Assembly: GCF_026626635.1 (NCBI RefSeq)
Contig: NZ_JAPNKA010000001.1
Span: 1,984,001 to 2,048,000, forward strand
DNA length: 64,000 bases
Direction: 5' to 3'
Origin: Archangium lansingense
Lineage (GTDB): Bacteria > Myxococcota > Myxococcia > Myxococcales > Myxococcaceae
Shown one piece after another: positions 11,302 through 18,974 of the stretch. Under the pieces are notes generated by a model. That model saw only the letters and a list, made by a program, of their open reading frames with translations. It made no database searches and had not been told where the DNA came from. The translations under genes were made by a program, and so were the position numbers. Position 1 is the stretch's first letter, and each line of letters begins with the position of its first letter.

Positions 11302-13767
11302 ATGATCCGCCGCCTTGCTGTCCTGGGGCTGTTGGGCCTCACGGCCTGTCCCTTCATCGAGATCGATGACGATGATGATATCCCGCTGCCCGTGTCTTCC
11401 GGCTCGGTGCAGGGAGCCCTCACCCCGTTCCAGGGGCAGTCCGCTGGGGTCCACATCACCCGTTCCCCTCTTCTGGAGGAAGCGGGGGCTCGGGAACTGT
11501 CGCGGGCGGTTGCCAGCGCCCTGGCTTCCAAGGGGGTGCTGCGCACGGGCTACCCGGCGAGCCCCCTCTCGGCGCAGGAGTCCATCATCACTGGAGAAGT
11601 CATCGTCCGCTTCAACGAGGCGAACCTGCCCGCGGAGACGGTCCTCGAGCGGGTGCGGGCTTCTGGCTACCGCGCCGTGCACAAGGGCTATATCAGCGAG
11701 CACCTGCATGTCATCCGCTACGAGCCCACGGGGGTGCAGGCCCAGTCCGGCGCCCAGGGCTCGGCACCCGTGCGCGCCCTGACGAGCGCGGAGCACACCT
11801 CGCTCGTCCAGCGGCTCTCGGCCATTCCTGGGGTGCGCTACGCGGAGAGCAACCTGCGCGTGAAGGCCTTCTCCGTCCCGAATGATCCGCTCTACTCCCG
11901 GCAGTGGCACTACCCGAACATGAACCTGCCGGCCGCCTGGGACATCACCACCGGTGATGACTCCATGGTGGTGGCGGTGGTGGACACCGGCATCGTCCGG
12001 CACCCGGACCTGGACTCCCGCATCATTCCGGGCATGGACCTCATCTCGGACTCCACCAACGCGGGGGATGGCAACGGCGTCGACAACGACCCGACGGACA
12101 TGGGCAAGGACTCGCCCAACGGTGGCTCCTCGTTCCACGGCACGCACGTGGCCGGCACCATCGGCGCGGTGTCCAACAACGGGCTGGGCGTGTCCGGCGT
12201 CACCTGGAAGGGGAAGCTGCAGGCGGTGCGCGTGCTGGGCACCTCGGGTGGCTCGCTGGCGGACATCGCCGCCGGGATGAACTGGGCCTCGGGCGGTTCG
12301 GTACCCGGCGTGCCCGCCAACACCTCGCCCGCGCGTGTCGTCAACCTGAGCCTGGGTGGCACAGGGACCGCGCCCCAGTCGGTGCAGGACATCGTCAACG
12401 CCGGCGTGGCGCGGGGCTCCATCTTCGTCATCGCCGCGGGCAACGAGAACCAGAACGCCACCAACACCTTCCCGTGCAACATGCAGAATGTCATCTGCGT
12501 GGGCTCGGTGCGCTTCAACGGCAAGCGCAGCAGCTTCTCCAACTACGGCTCTCCGGTGGACGTCATGGCCACGGGTGGCCAGACCAGTGAGGACCGCAAC
12601 GGCGACAGCTACCCGGACGGCGTGCTCTCCACCCTGCCGGACGCCCGGAATCAGCCCGGCTACGACTGGTACAACGGGACGAGCATGGCGGCCCCTCACG
12701 TAGCGGGCATCGTGGCGCTGATGCTGGCGGTGAACGAGTCGCTCACCTCCGCCCAGGTGGAGTCCATCCTCAAGGAGACGGCCGACACCGCCAGCCAGTG
12801 CACCGAGGGTTGTGGCGCGGGCCTCGTCAACGCCCAGGCCGCCGTGCTGCGGGCCAAGGGCGCCTCGGACCCCAGTGCGCCACCAAAGCTCGGCGTGAGC
12901 ACCACCCAGCTCTCCTTCACGGGCAACGGCTCCCAGCAGCTCACGGTGCGCAACGTGGGAGGCGGCACGCTCCAGGTGAGCGCGAGCGTCGCCGGGGCGC
13001 AGGCCTCCGCGGTGTCCCTCTCCAACAGCACGCTGTCGATTCCCGCCTACAAGTCCGTCCCGCTCACGGTGAACGTCAACCCGGGGGCGCTGTCCAACGG
13101 CAACTACGTGGCCCAGCTCACCCTCAAGGCCACCACCGGGACGGGCTCCGCCGAAGTGCTGGTGAAGTTCCGGGTGGGTGCCTCGCAGGACAAGGACGCC
13201 GTCATCGCCTTCGCCTACAAGAACCTGCTCGGGGAGTGGAAGGTGGATGAAGAGGGGGTGGCGCTGGTGCCGGCGGACAGCGGCTACAGCTACGCCCTCG
13301 AGCTCCCTTCGCGGACCTACTACGCGCTGGCCACCATCGACGATGACGAGGATGGCGAGTTCTTCGAGGAGGGGGAGCGCGTGGGCTTCTGGCGCGACGC
13401 CACCGAGCTCGAGCCCATCGAGGTGAAGAAGGACCAGGTGGTGAAGGACATCAGCTTCACCCTGGTGCCCTACAGGTCCACTGAGGAGGAGCCGACTTCG
13501 ACGGTGGGACAGCCCTGCACCAGTAACGCGCAATGCGGCACGGCGGGCCTGTGCGTGCCGGCCTCCGAGGGCTACCCCGGGGGGTACTGCACGCAGGACT
13601 GCCTCTCCTCTGGCTGCCCGGCGGGCTCCAAGTGCTACTTCAACACCGCGGAGACTGCGGCCTACTGCTTCGCCACCTGCACGGGCGTTGGTGGCCAGGG
13701 CACGTGCCGCTCGGGCTACGTCTGCTACGACGACGGCACTGGCGGCGGGGCGTGCGACATCCCCTGA
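11302..13767 (+). CDS. subtilisin-like (S8) serine protease lipoprotein with Cys-rich tail
   Basis: An 821-residue exported protease. The ATG at 11302 has an AAGGAA ribosome binding site, and the signal peptide ends in a lipobox (GLLGLTAC, Cys at about 16) followed by an acidic Asp run. Residues ~95-170 resemble an I9-like propeptide (TGEVIVRFNE, YISEHLHVIRYEP). The S8 domain has the full triad: Asp228 (VVDTG), His279 (HGTHVAG) and Ser461 (NGTSMAAPHVAG), with the oxyanion Asn in AAGNE. Behind it lie a beta-sandwich domain (about 530-630), a second beta domain, and a tail with many cysteines (about 735-821) of a type common in myxobacterial secreted proteins. Likely a surface or secreted protease for nutrition or predation. 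It appears to be its own transcription unit and is followed by a strong hairpin. Confidence 0.93.
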   Translation: MIRRLAVLGLLGLTACPFIEIDDDDDIPLPVSSGSVQGALTPFQGQSAGVHITRSPLLEEAGARELSRAVASALASKGVLRTGYPASPLSAQESIITGEVIVRFNEANLPAETVLERVRASGYRAVHKGYISEHLHVIRYEPTGVQAQSGAQGSAPVRALTSAEHTSLVQRLSAIPGVRYAESNLRVKAFSVPNDPLYSRQWHYPNMNLPAAWDITTGDDSMVVAVVDTGIVRHPDLDSRIIPGMDLISDSTNAGDGNGVDNDPTDMGKDSPNGGSSFHGTHVAGTIGAVSNNGLGVSGVTWKGKLQAVRVLGTSGGSLADIAAGMNWASGGSVPGVPANTSPARVVNLSLGGTGTAPQSVQDIVNAGVARGSIFVIAAGNENQNATNTFPCNMQNVICVGSVRFNGKRSSFSNYGSPVDVMATGGQTSEDRNGDSYPDGVLSTLPDARNQPGYDWYNGTSMAAPHVAGIVALMLAVNESLTSAQVESILKETADTASQCTEGCGAGLVNAQAAVLRAKGASDPSAPPKLGVSTTQLSFTGNGSQQLTVRNVGGGTLQVSASVAGAQASAVSLSNSTLSIPAYKSVPLTVNVNPGALSNGNYVAQLTLKATTGTGSAEVLVKFRVGASQDKDAVIAFAYKNLLGEWKVDEEGVALVPADSGYSYALELPSRTYYALATIDDDEDGEFFEEGERVGFWRDATELEPIEVKKDQVVKDISFTLVPYRSTEEEPTSTVGQPCTSNAQCGTAGLCVPASEGYPGGYCTQDCLSSGCPAGSKCYFNTAETAAYCFATCTGVGGQGTCRSGYVCYDDGTGGGACDIP

Positions 13768-13783
13768 CGGGAGGATGAGGGGT

Positions 13784-13810
13784 GACCCGGCTGTTGTCCG
13801 AGGCCGGGTC
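13784..13810 (+). terminator. hairpin after the protease gene
   Basis: Perfect 8-bp arms, GACCCGGC (13784-13791) and GCCGGGTC (13803-13810), with an 11-base loop, beginning 16 bases after the protease stop. It is GC-rich without a T-run. A terminator role separating the protease from the light-sensing genes is plausible. Confidence 0.5.
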
Positions 13811-13915
13811 CCCCGCGCGGCTGTCTCTGAGAACACGGACAGGGCGGCAGGGGCCTGTTCCCCCTTGCTCGCCTGCCCTCCGGGCTGGCGGAAGGTTGAC
13901 ACTCGGATGCATTCT

Positions 13916-13938
13916 TCGTTCCCCGCATCGGGGAACGA
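13916..13938. promoter_or_regulatory. perfect 23-bp palindrome overlapping the heme oxygenase start codon
   Basis: Arms TCGTTCCCCG (13916-13925) and CGGGGAACGA (13929-13938) flank a CAT loop. The last base of the right arm is the A of the heme oxygenase ATG. A TTGACA hexamer sits at 13896-13901. On DNA it could be a repressor operator near the transcription start; in RNA it would fold the ribosome binding region into a 10-bp hairpin. Confidence 0.55.
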
Positions 13939-14576
13939 TGGACATGCTCGGAGACGCCTTGTTTCCCCCAGAGCCCCGCACCTTGTTACAGACCTTGAAG
14001 GCGGAGACCCGCCCCCACCATGAGCGCGCTGAGCGCGTGGTGCGCCTGCTGTCACCGGACCTCACCCTGTCCGGCTACCGTCGTCACCTGGAAGCCCTCT
14101 ACGGCCTCTACGCGCCGTTGGAAGCCGCCCTCGCTTCATGCTTGGAGGGCCTCTTCCCCGCGCTGCGCCTCGCCGATCGGTGGAAGTTGCCGCTGCTGGA
14201 GGCGGACCTCCGGGCACTCGGCCATGACGATGCTTCGCTGGCTCGCCTGCCGGTCTACTCTTGCCCGCCCGCGCTGCCTGGAGTGCCCGAAGCGCTCGGG
14301 ACGCTGTACGTCCTGGAGGGCGCGACGCTCGGTGGGCAGCTCATCCTTCGTCACCTCACGCGCCACTTCGAGCGGGGGGCCGCGGGTGGCTTCTCCTTCT
14401 TCCGGGCCTATGGAGAGTCTGTAGGGCCCATGTGGAGAGCCTTCGGCGAGGCCCTGCTGTGCGCCTGTCCGGACCCGGTACTGACTCCCCGGGTGGTGAG
14501 GGGCGCCCAGGACACCTTCGAGGCCTTCGAGGCCTGGCTCCGTGAGGTCCACGCCGATGCGCCCTCCAGTCTCTGA
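13938..14576 (+). CDS. bphO: biliverdin-producing heme oxygenase (BphO type)
   Basis: A 212-residue heme oxygenase that would open heme to biliverdin, iron and CO, supplying the chromophore for the bacteriophytochrome encoded next. The N-terminal helix has the pattern LKAETRPHHERAE, with the likely proximal heme ligand His28. A distal-helix region is seen as LGTLYVLEGATLGGQLI (about residues 118-134), matching the GxxYVxEGxxLGG motif of bacterial BphO enzymes. The ATG at 13938 is the start that fits the family N-terminus; another ATG (13944) is two codons later. The gene overlaps bphP by 20 bases, so the enzyme and its client photoreceptor are co-produced. A perfect palindrome lies on its start. 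Confidence 0.92.
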   Translation: MDMLGDALFPPEPRTLLQTLKAETRPHHERAERVVRLLSPDLTLSGYRRHLEALYGLYAPLEAALASCLEGLFPALRLADRWKLPLLEADLRALGHDDASLARLPVYSCPPALPGVPEALGTLYVLEGATLGGQLILRHLTRHFERGAAGGFSFFRAYGESVGPMWRAFGEALLCACPDPVLTPRVVRGAQDTFEAFEAWLREVHADAPSSL

Positions 14577-16791
14577 AGCGGACCTCTCCCAGTGCGAGCG
14601 TGAGCCCATCCACCTGCTGGGGGGCATTCAACCCCATGGAGTGTTGCTGGCCTTCTCGGAGCCGGACCTCACCCTGCGGCTGGTGAGCGCCAACACCGAG
14701 GCCTGGCTGGGGCGCCCACCGCAGGCACTTCTGGGTCGGCCGCTGGCAGAAGTCCTCCACTTCTCCTCTCTCGTCCTGCTCACCCGGGCGCTGTCCCAGC
14801 CCGTCAACGGTACCCTGCGCCTCGAGGCCGCGGGTCGCTTCTTCATGGGTCTGCTGCACCGGAGCGACGAACTGGCGGTGTTGGAGCTGGAGCCCACCGA
14901 GGCGGACTTCAGCGAGGAGGAGGCGTTGGGCATGGTGGACCTGCTCCTCTCGCCGCTGGCCCGCGCTCAGGGGCCGCTGGGGCTGCTCCAGGCGGCGGCG
15001 GAGGCGGTGCGCGCGCTCACCAGCTTCGACCGGGTGATGGTGTATCGCTTCGACGTGGACTGGCATGGTGAGGTGGTGGCGGAGAGCCGCGACGAGGCCA
15101 TGGACGGCTTCCTGGGCCTGCACTTCCCCGCGAGCGACATCCCCGCCCAGGCCCGCGCCCTCTACACGCGTCACACGCTGCGGCTCATCGCCGATGCGCG
15201 CGCCGCGCCCGTGTCGCTGGTGCCCTCCGTTCTGCCCTCGTTGGGGCGTCCGTTGGATCTGTCCGGCGCGGCCCTGCGCAGCGTGTCCCCTGTGCACCTG
15301 GAGTACCTCGCCAACATGGGGGTGGGCGCCTCCATGTCCATCTCCGTGCTGCGGGACGGCCGCCTGTGGGGCCTCATTGCGTGCCACCACCGCACGCCCC
15401 TCCTCGTACCGGCCGCCACGCGCCGCGCCTGTGACGTGCTGTCCCGGCTGGTGTCGCTGCAGCTCGCCGCCGAGGAGCGCGCCAGCGTGTCCGCCGAGCT
15501 CGCCCGCCGTGCCCACCTCCAGACACGGCTGGTGGAGCGGCTCTCCGAGCAGGCGGGGACGCTGCCCTCGGCGCTCTCCCGAGAGGCGGACCTCCTTCTC
15601 GGAATCACCGGGGCGGGTGGGGCGGCGCTGCTGCTGGGCGAGGCCCCCGTGCTCTTGGGCGCTACGCCCTCCTCCAAGGACGTGGTGGAGCTGGCCGCCT
15701 GGCTCGCCGGGCAGCACTTCGACGGCACCTTTCACACGGAGCGGCTCGGCCGGCTCCACCCGCCGGCTGCCGAGTACGCGGACGTGGCCAGCGGTCTGCT
15801 CGCGGTGCGCCTGGATGCGGTCACGCCCCGCTTCGTCCTCTGGTTCCGCCCGGAGGTGGCGCGCACCGTCACCTGGGCCGGCAATCCCCAGAAGCCCGTG
15901 GTGTCTGGGCCCGGTGCCAGCCGCCTCCACCCGCGCGCTTCCTTCGACGCCTGGCAGGAGACGGTGCGCGGGGCGAGCAGTCCCTGGACTCCCGAGGACG
16001 TGGCCGCCGCCATGGGCTTCCGCGGGGCGTTGGTGGGCGTGTTGTTGCGCCATGCCGTCGCCCTTGCCCGCTCCAACGTGGAGCTGGATGCCTTCAGCGG
16101 CACCGTGGCGCACGACCTCAAGGAGCCGCTGCGCGGCATCCAGCAGTACGCGGGCTTTCTGCTCGAGGACTACGGCGAGCAGCTCGGCGAGGACGGGCGC
16201 AGGCAGCTCGAGGAGGTGCGGTGGCTGGCCGGACGCACCCAAGGCCAGATGGATGCCCTCTTCGAATACAGCCGGGCTGGGCGTGTGGAGCTGGCCTGGG
16301 GCGAAGTGGACATGCAGGGTCTGGTGGAAGACGTGTTGCTGACCGTATCCGCCCGCTTGCAGGAGAATCAGGTGGAGGTGCGCACCCCCAGGCCGCTGCC
16401 TCGGGTGGAGTGTGATGGGGTCCGCATCCAGCAGGTCTGGGCGAACCTCCTCACCAATGCCGCCAAGTACCACCAGACGGGCGGGCCGCGTTGGGTGGAG
16501 CTGGGCTTCTATGGCCCGGGCGAGCCCCTCTCTTCCCCAGCGCGGCGGCGGCCGGATGAATACGTCTTCTACGTGCGGGACAACGGCATCGGCATCGCGG
16601 AGCGGTTCCACGAGGACATCTTCGAGATGTTCCGCCGGCTGCACCCTGCCCATTCCTATGGGGGCGGCAGCGGGGCGGGCCTGACCATCGCACGGCGGCT
16701 CGTCCGGCTGCACGGGGGCGAGCTGTGGGTAGAGTCCTCGCCCGGCCAGGGCTCCACCTTCTATTTCACGCTGGGAGAGAGGCCTCGTTGA
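14557..16791 (+). CDS. bphP: bacteriophytochrome histidine kinase
   Basis: A 744-residue red/far-red photoreceptor: PAS (about 10-125), GAF (about 140-305), PHY (about 315-505) and HisKA/HATPase (about 510-744). The biliverdin-binding Cys is Cys13 in the CEREPIHLLGGIQPHG motif. The GAF domain keeps FPASDIP (Asp194) and the CHH motif at residues 276-278. The kinase has its phospho-acceptor His519 (AHDLKEPLRG) with N (NLLTNAAKY), G1 (DNGIGI) and G2 (GGGSGAGL) boxes, so it is predicted active. The ATG at 14557 is preferred; a GTG at 14542 would add five residues. It lies inside the end of bphO and ends in TGATG with the mini-ORF that precedes the receiver-kinase gene. Confidence 0.95.
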   Translation: MRPPVSEADLSQCEREPIHLLGGIQPHGVLLAFSEPDLTLRLVSANTEAWLGRPPQALLGRPLAEVLHFSSLVLLTRALSQPVNGTLRLEAAGRFFMGLLHRSDELAVLELEPTEADFSEEEALGMVDLLLSPLARAQGPLGLLQAAAEAVRALTSFDRVMVYRFDVDWHGEVVAESRDEAMDGFLGLHFPASDIPAQARALYTRHTLRLIADARAAPVSLVPSVLPSLGRPLDLSGAALRSVSPVHLEYLANMGVGASMSISVLRDGRLWGLIACHHRTPLLVPAATRRACDVLSRLVSLQLAAEERASVSAELARRAHLQTRLVERLSEQAGTLPSALSREADLLLGITGAGGAALLLGEAPVLLGATPSSKDVVELAAWLAGQHFDGTFHTERLGRLHPPAAEYADVASGLLAVRLDAVTPRFVLWFRPEVARTVTWAGNPQKPVVSGPGASRLHPRASFDAWQETVRGASSPWTPEDVAAAMGFRGALVGVLLRHAVALARSNVELDAFSGTVAHDLKEPLRGIQQYAGFLLEDYGEQLGEDGRRQLEEVRWLAGRTQGQMDALFEYSRAGRVELAWGEVDMQGLVEDVLLTVSARLQENQVEVRTPRPLPRVECDGVRIQQVWANLLTNAAKYHQTGGPRWVELGFYGPGEPLSSPARRRPDEYVFYVRDNGIGIAERFHEDIFEMFRRLHPAHSYGGGSGAGLTIARRLVRLHGGELWVESSPGQGSTFYFTLGERPR

Positions 16792-16868
16792 TGGAACGGC
16801 CCCTGCTGCTGGTGGAGGACACGGTCAGCGCGGTGCTGCTTCCCGGACTGGAGGAGCCCCAGGGATGA
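16791..16868 (+). CDS. 25-codon mini-ORF resembling a response-regulator N-terminus
   Basis: The ORF encodes MERPLLLVEDTVSAVLLPG plus six more residues. ERPLLLVED is the beginning of a receiver domain (beta-1 strand and first acidic residues), but the ORF then stops at TGA (16866-16868). Its ATG shares the A of the bphP TGA (16789-16793 reads TGATG) and its stop overlaps the next ATG (ATGA at 16865-16868), giving an unbroken coupling chain. It may be the remnant of a deleted response regulator that now relays ribosomes, or a real leader peptide. Coding status is uncertain. Confidence 0.45.
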   Translation: MERPLLLVEDTVSAVLLPGLEEPQG

Positions 16869-18040
16869 GCTTGCGTGTGCTGCTCGTCGACGACAGCCTC
16901 GCGGATCAGCGGGGGCTGCGAAGGGCGCTCGAGAAGGATACGGAGGTGCAGTGGGAGGTGGAGCTGGCCAGCTCCGCCGAGGAGGCCCTGGAGCGCATGC
17001 GGCACGAGCCGGTGCCCGACGCGCTCGTCCTGGACTTCCACCTGCCGGGCATGGATGGGGTGACGCTGCTGCGCGAGCTGCGCGAGCGGTGCAAGGCGCG
17101 CATGCCCGCGGTGGTGGTGTACACCGGCAGCGGCAGCGAGGCCGTGGCGGTGGAGGCGATGAAGTCAGGGGCCCACGACTACCTCCTCAAGGAGACCTTC
17201 TCGCCGGAGCGCCTGCGCCACAGCCTCCACAATGCGGTGGAGGCGGTGCGCATGGTGCGCGAGCTGGAGGAGCACCGCCGCCAGGCGGAGAGCGCTGCGC
17301 GGGCGGCGCGCGAGGCTCTCGCGGTGCGCGACGAGTTCTTCGCCATCGCCACCCATGATCTCAAGGGGCCCCTGCAGAGCATCCTGTTGAGTACCCAGCT
17401 CTTGCGTCGTCAGCTGCCCCCGGAGGCGCAGACGGCCGGGGTGAAGACGCGGCTGGATCAGATCCTGCGTGGCACGCAGCGCATGGGCGAGCTGATCGAC
17501 CACTTCCTGGAGGTGACGCGGGGAGGGGAGAAGCCGCTGAAGCGCGAGCCGGTGGACCTGTTCGCGCTGGTGCGCGCCAAGGTACGCGAGCTGGGGCCGT
17601 TGATGGCCACGCACCCGGTGCACCTGCACGTGGAGGGCACGGACTTCCAGGGCAGTTGGGACGAGCCGAGCCTGGAGCGGGTGTTGGACAACCTGCTGGG
17701 CAACGCCGTGAAGTACAGCCCGCGGGGTGGCTCCATCGACGTGTGGCTGAGCGAGGAGTCTCCAGGCCCGGAGGGCTGGGTGCGGCTGCGCGTGCAGGAC
17801 CAGGGGATGGGGATTCCGGCGGCGGACCTGCCGCACATCTTCGAGCGCTTCCGCCGGGGCCGGAACGTGGCGCCGGTCATCTCCGGCAGTGGCGTGGGAC
17901 TGGCGAGCGCGCACCGGCTGGTGGAACTGCACGGCGGGACCCTCACCGTCGAGAGCGAGGAGGGCAAGGGCTCCACCTTCACCGTGCGGCTGCCACGAGG
18001 GATGGGCGCGCGCGAGTCCCAGGTGGAGCAGTCGGCCTGA
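16865..18040 (+). CDS. receiver-histidine kinase hybrid, probable bacteriophytochrome partner
   Basis: A 391-residue cytoplasmic protein with no membrane segment. The receiver domain (about 1-120) has the acidic pair Asp9/Asp10, phospho-acceptor Asp57 (VLDFHLPGMDG), the Thr in VVYTGSGSE and the Lys in LLKE. A coiled-coil linker (about 125-155) leads to HisKA (His164 in IATHDLKGPL) and a HATPase with N (NLLGNAVKY), G1 (DQGMGI) and G2 (GSGVGLAS) boxes. A receiver placed ahead of a kinase suggests that phosphorylation by BphP modulates the kinase. It is coupled to bphP through the mini-ORF. No DNA-binding output is encoded alongside, so the final target is elsewhere. It ends four bases from the convergent next gene. 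Confidence 0.92.
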   Translation: MSLRVLLVDDSLADQRGLRRALEKDTEVQWEVELASSAEEALERMRHEPVPDALVLDFHLPGMDGVTLLRELRERCKARMPAVVVYTGSGSEAVAVEAMKSGAHDYLLKETFSPERLRHSLHNAVEAVRMVRELEEHRRQAESAARAAREALAVRDEFFAIATHDLKGPLQSILLSTQLLRRQLPPEAQTAGVKTRLDQILRGTQRMGELIDHFLEVTRGGEKPLKREPVDLFALVRAKVRELGPLMATHPVHLHVEGTDFQGSWDEPSLERVLDNLLGNAVKYSPRGGSIDVWLSEESPGPEGWVRLRVQDQGMGIPAADLPHIFERFRRGRNVAPVISGSGVGLASAHRLVELHGGTLTVESEEGKGSTFTVRLPRGMGARESQVEQSA

Positions 18041-18044
18041 CGCT

Positions 18045-18788
18045 TCAGGGGCCGATGGAGGTGGGCACACGCGGCGCGGTTCCCACCGCTACGTAGCACT
18101 TACCCTGGTAATCGGCAGCGCCTTCGGAACAGGGCGGGCGTCTGGCGATTTCCATCCAGCAGCCTCCGTGGATTTCCACCTCGGCACGCTTTGCATCGCA
18201 CGGAGGCTTCTTCTGCCCTTCGAAGGGTTTGCTGGGCATGGGGAAGCCCTGAATCCCTGTCGCGGACTCATCGCTCGGACGGGTGAAGACTGGCCGCTCC
18301 ACCATGGCGTTCACCGTTTGGTGATGCACGGTGGACCGTGGCCAGAGGACCACCGGGAGCGCAAGCAGCGCGGCCATCGCCAGACCAATACGGGGTGAAC
18401 GGAGCCATCCACCCGGACGAGACCGCGGCTCCTTCGGGCCTCCGGTCAAGTGGGCTTGGGCCTCGGGCCGCTCATCGAGGCGCAGTAGGGCCGTCGTCCA
18501 CCGGTCGAGCATCCATGCGAGCTGCGTGACCTGACCTCCTTCGGGTGCATGCTCCACCTCAAGCGCGAGGTAGGGGGGTGTTACGCTGGAGATGGCGCGC
18601 ACCTGCCAGACATTCTCTGGCCGCAGCTCTCCTTTTGGTCCGGGTGAGAGCACCAGGGCCGCGTTGCCCGTCTCGTTGTTGCGAGTCTCGTACAGGCGCC
18701 CCACCCCTCCGCCGATACCGCGGTAGCGCCGGGTGATGTGATACGGCCCCAGCGTTTCTCCGCTCGAGGGTTTGTCTTCCTGCTTCAT
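18045..18788 (-). CDS. membrane protein with kinase N-lobe-like segment and Cys-rich extracytoplasmic tail
   Basis: A 247-residue protein. The start at MKQEDKPSS (18788) is chosen because the upstream part of the frame is unlike protein. Residues ~8-60 (GETLGPYHITRRYRGIGGGVGRLYETRN) recall the glycine-rich loop and first strands of a Ser/Thr kinase, but there is no HRD or DFG, so it cannot be an active kinase. One membrane segment lies at about 137-155. The outer part holds a conserved-looking Cys pattern (PPCDAKRAEVEIHGGCW, PPCSEGAADYQGKCY). I recall this architecture, with the same tail, as recurrent in myxobacteria, often annotated as kinase-like or hypothetical. Function is unknown. It is convergent with the receiver-kinase gene and divergent from the toxin gene. 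Confidence 0.65.
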   Translation of the reverse strand: MKQEDKPSSGETLGPYHITRRYRGIGGGVGRLYETRNNETGNAALVLSPGPKGELRPENVWQVRAISSVTPPYLALEVEHAPEGGQVTQLAWMLDRWTTALLRLDERPEAQAHLTGGPKEPRSRPGGWLRSPRIGLAMAALLALPVVLWPRSTVHHQTVNAMVERPVFTRPSDESATGIQGFPMPSKPFEGQKKPPCDAKRAEVEIHGGCWMEIARRPPCSEGAADYQGKCYVAVGTAPRVPTSIGP

Positions 18789-18974
18789 GGTTTCCTCCCA
18801 GGGCCGGGTGCCTCTTATGGAGGACGTCCCTTCAGGTTTCCATTGCGATTCTGGCGATAGCACGTTCGCGGTAGGGCGGCGAGGTTCGCGCGAATTCCCA
18901 GCGCATGTCATGTCGGAGGTGCTCTTTAGAGTCCTGCATCACATTGCCTACCCAATAGGGGCGGGGAGTCATAC

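Noticed and set aside
14356-16713. 785-residue antisense ORF across bphP
   Set aside because: The opposite strand encodes a complete phytochrome kinase; the antisense product has no family features.
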